From Variovorax sp. (GTDB lineage Bacteria > Pseudomonadota > Gammaproteobacteria > Burkholderiales > Burkholderiaceae_C), in assembly GCA_028292835.1 (NCBI GenBank), contig JAQGLP010000283.1, positions 1 through 9,202 on the forward strand: a DNA stretch of 9,202 nucleotides, written 5' to 3'. How positions within the stretch are numbered: position 1 is the stretch's first letter; each line of letters starts with the position of its first letter. Below are positions 8,262 through 9,202 of the stretch, piece by piece. Position numbers and translations under genes: made by a program. The notes beneath the pieces are model-generated. The model was not told the origin of the DNA and did not search any database. It saw nothing but the letters and a program-made list of their open reading frames with translations.

Positions 8262-8267
8262 TAAAAT
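8262..8267 (+). promoter_or_regulatory. Candidate -10 box of the ppnP-argG promoter
   Basis: TAAAAT is a five-of-six match to the -10 consensus in an otherwise very GC-rich gap of 173 bases (8204-8376). No clear -35 hexamer lies 16-18 bases upstream. If used, transcription would start near 8273-8275, leaving a leader of about 100 bases before ppnP. Presence of the hexamer is seen; use as a promoter is inferred. Confidence 0.45.
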
Positions 8268-8295
8268 CGTGGGCTTTATCCACCAGCGCCTGCTT

Positions 8296-8339
8296 CTTCG
8301 GGCCGGTGCGCGCCCATGTCCTCCAGCCGGGGCCTGAAG
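8296..8339 (+). other. First leader stem-loop upstream of ppnP
   Basis: CTTCGGGCC (8296-8304) can pair with GGCCTGAAG (8331-8339) over nine pairs with one G-U wobble, closing a 26-base loop. It lies downstream of the candidate promoter, so it would be in the transcribed leader. Chance pairing is possible in such GC-rich sequence. Confidence 0.35.
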
Positions 8340-8376
8340 GGCGGGCGCCTCCCGGGCACGGCGCGCCAGCCCGCCC
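8339..8376 (+). promoter_or_regulatory. Second leader stem-loop abutting the ppnP start codon
   Basis: GGGCGGGC (8339-8346) and GCCCGCCC (8369-8376) are perfect eight-base inverted arms around 22 bases, and the right arm ends at the base before the ppnP ATG. No Shine-Dalgarno is visible here, and the region where a ribosome would land is inside the hairpin. It could limit ppnP translation. It shares one base with the first stem-loop, so the two could stack. Confidence 0.4.
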
Positions 8377-8694
8377 ATGACCACCGACACCTTCAGCAAC
8401 GTCACCCTCGCGACGCAGGCCAACGTCTACTTCGACGGCCGCTGCGTGAGCCACTCCTTCACGCTGGCCGACGGCACGAAAAAGAGCGTCGGCGTGGTGC
8501 TGCCCGCCACGCTGACCTTCAGCACCGGCGCGCCCGAGACCATGGAGTGCGTGGGCGGCGCCTGCGAGTACAGGCTGATGGACAGCGATGGCTGGCGCAC
8601 CTCCTCGGTCGGCGAGAAGTTCAGCATCCCCGGCAACTCAAGCTTCGAGATCCGCGTGGCCGACGCCTACCACTACATCTGCCATTTCGGCTGA
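8377..8694 (+). CDS. ppnP: Pyrimidine/purine nucleoside phosphorylase (PpnP, cupin fold)
   Basis: A 105-residue protein of the YaiE/DUF1255 family. Characterised members split several purine and pyrimidine nucleosides with phosphate into base and ribose-1-phosphate, in the cytoplasm. Family features are NVYFDGRCVSHSF (16-28), KSVGVVLPATLTFSTGAPE (36-54), GEKFSIPGNSSFEIRV (79-94), and the ending YHYICHFG. The whole chain is a single small cupin barrel. It has about ten more residues at the N terminus than the E. coli protein, but no later start is plausible because the conserved core begins at residue 16. The start codon has no Shine-Dalgarno and sits against a GC hairpin. argG follows after 17 bases, so the two are probably co-transcribed. 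Confidence 0.94.
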   Translation: MTTDTFSNVTLATQANVYFDGRCVSHSFTLADGTKKSVGVVLPATLTFSTGAPETMECVGGACEYRLMDSDGWRTSSVGEKFSIPGNSSFEIRVADAYHYICHFG

Positions 8695-8711
8695 ACCGAG
8701 GACCCGCCGCC

Positions 8712-9202
8712 ATGTCGACCATTCTCCAGAACGTTCCCGCCGGCCAGAAGGTCGGCATCGCCTTTTCCGGGGGGCTGGACACCAGCGCCGCGCTGCACTG
8801 GATGCGGGGCAAGGGCGCCATTCCCTACGCCTACACCGCCAACCTGGGCCAGCCCGACGAGCCGGACTACGACGAGATCCCGCGCAAGGCGATGCAGTAC
8901 GGCGCCGAGAAGGCGCGCCTGATCGACTGCCGCGCGCAGCTCGCGACGGAAGGCATCGCCGCGCTGCAGGCTGGCGCCTTCCACGTCACCACGGCCGGCG
9001 TGACCTACTTCAACACCACGCCGCTCGGGCGCGCCGTGACGGGCACCATGCTGGTGTCCGCCATGAAGGAGGACGACGTCCACATCTGGGGCGACGGCAG
9101 CACCTACAAGGGCAACGACATCGAGCGCTTCTACCGCTACGGCCTGTTGACCAACCCGGCGCTCAAGATCTACAAGCCCTGGCTCGACCAGCTTTTCATC
9201 GA
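8712..9202 (+). CDS. argG: Argininosuccinate synthase (5' part; cut by window end)
   Basis: Condenses citrulline and aspartate with ATP to argininosuccinate, the penultimate step of arginine synthesis, in the cytoplasm. The first 163 codons are seen and the frame is open at the window edge, so this is truncation by the window and not a broken gene. AFSGGLDTSAAL (17-28) is the N-type ATP pyrophosphatase P-loop. Downstream come YTANLGQPDE (41-50), TYFNTTPLGRAVTGT (98-112) and GDGSTYKGNDIERFYRYG (127-144). These match the longer, E. coli-like ArgG type of about 445 residues, not the shorter type of about 400. The ATG at 8712 has a good Shine-Dalgarno GAGGA 9 bases upstream. No ARG box could be identified upstream of ppnP. 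Confidence 0.96.
   Translation, partial: MSTILQNVPAGQKVGIAFSGGLDTSAALHWMRGKGAIPYAYTANLGQPDEPDYDEIPRKAMQYGAEKARLIDCRAQLATEGIAALQAGAFHVTTAGVTYFNTTPLGRAVTGTMLVSAMKEDDVHIWGDGSTYKGNDIERFYRYGLLTNPALKIYKPWLDQLFI

Noticed and set aside
8316..8700. A leader ORF beginning at ATG 8316 that overlaps ppnP in another frame
   Set aside because: The frame stays open through ppnP only because of GC bias. Its translation is Arg/Pro/His-rich, and the ATG has no ribosome-binding site.

Overview
The window looks like a chromosomal housekeeping segment from a GC-rich betaproteobacterium. Protein similarity in style and gene order suggests Burkholderiales, probably a Comamonadaceae member of the Variovorax/Acidovorax kind. 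That placement is inferred from recognised protein families and codon bias, not from a database search. No transposase, integrase, CRISPR array, phage gene or other mobile element is visible. Nearly all of the DNA is accounted for by compact, well-conserved genes.

Left two thirds, minus strand (positions 7133 down to 1): folC (folylpolyglutamate/dihydrofolate synthase), a DedD-like SPOR-domain membrane protein, cvpA (inner-membrane protein), purF (amidophosphoribosyltransferase), metZ (O-succinylhomoserine sulfhydrylase), gltX (glutamyl-tRNA synthetase), and the 5' part of a tRNA-Ala(GGC) cut by the window edge. Gaps are 45 bases or less, and metZ and gltX overlap by 4 bases (ATGA), so this reads as one long operon. 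folC-dedD-cvpA-purF is the same arrangement known from E. coli; here it is extended by methionine synthesis (metZ) and a tRNA synthetase. The shared theme is one-carbon, purine and amino-acid metabolism. The tRNA gene has its own consensus -10 box.

Right third, plus strand (7177 to 9202): a small ArsC/Spx-family (YffB-like) protein is divergent from folC across only 43 bases. It is followed by an exported protein of unknown function, then ppnP (cupin-type nucleoside phosphorylase) and the first 163 codons of argG (argininosuccinate synthase, cut by the window edge). ppnP and argG are 17 bases apart and probably share a promoter whose leader carries two GC-rich stem-loops.

No gene-free stretch exceeds 300 bases; the longest is 173 bases (8204-8376). 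I found no convincing novel system. The items most worth a second look are the structured, Shine-Dalgarno-free leader of ppnP-argG, the uncharacterised exported protein, and the unusual co-operonic arrangement ending in gltX.
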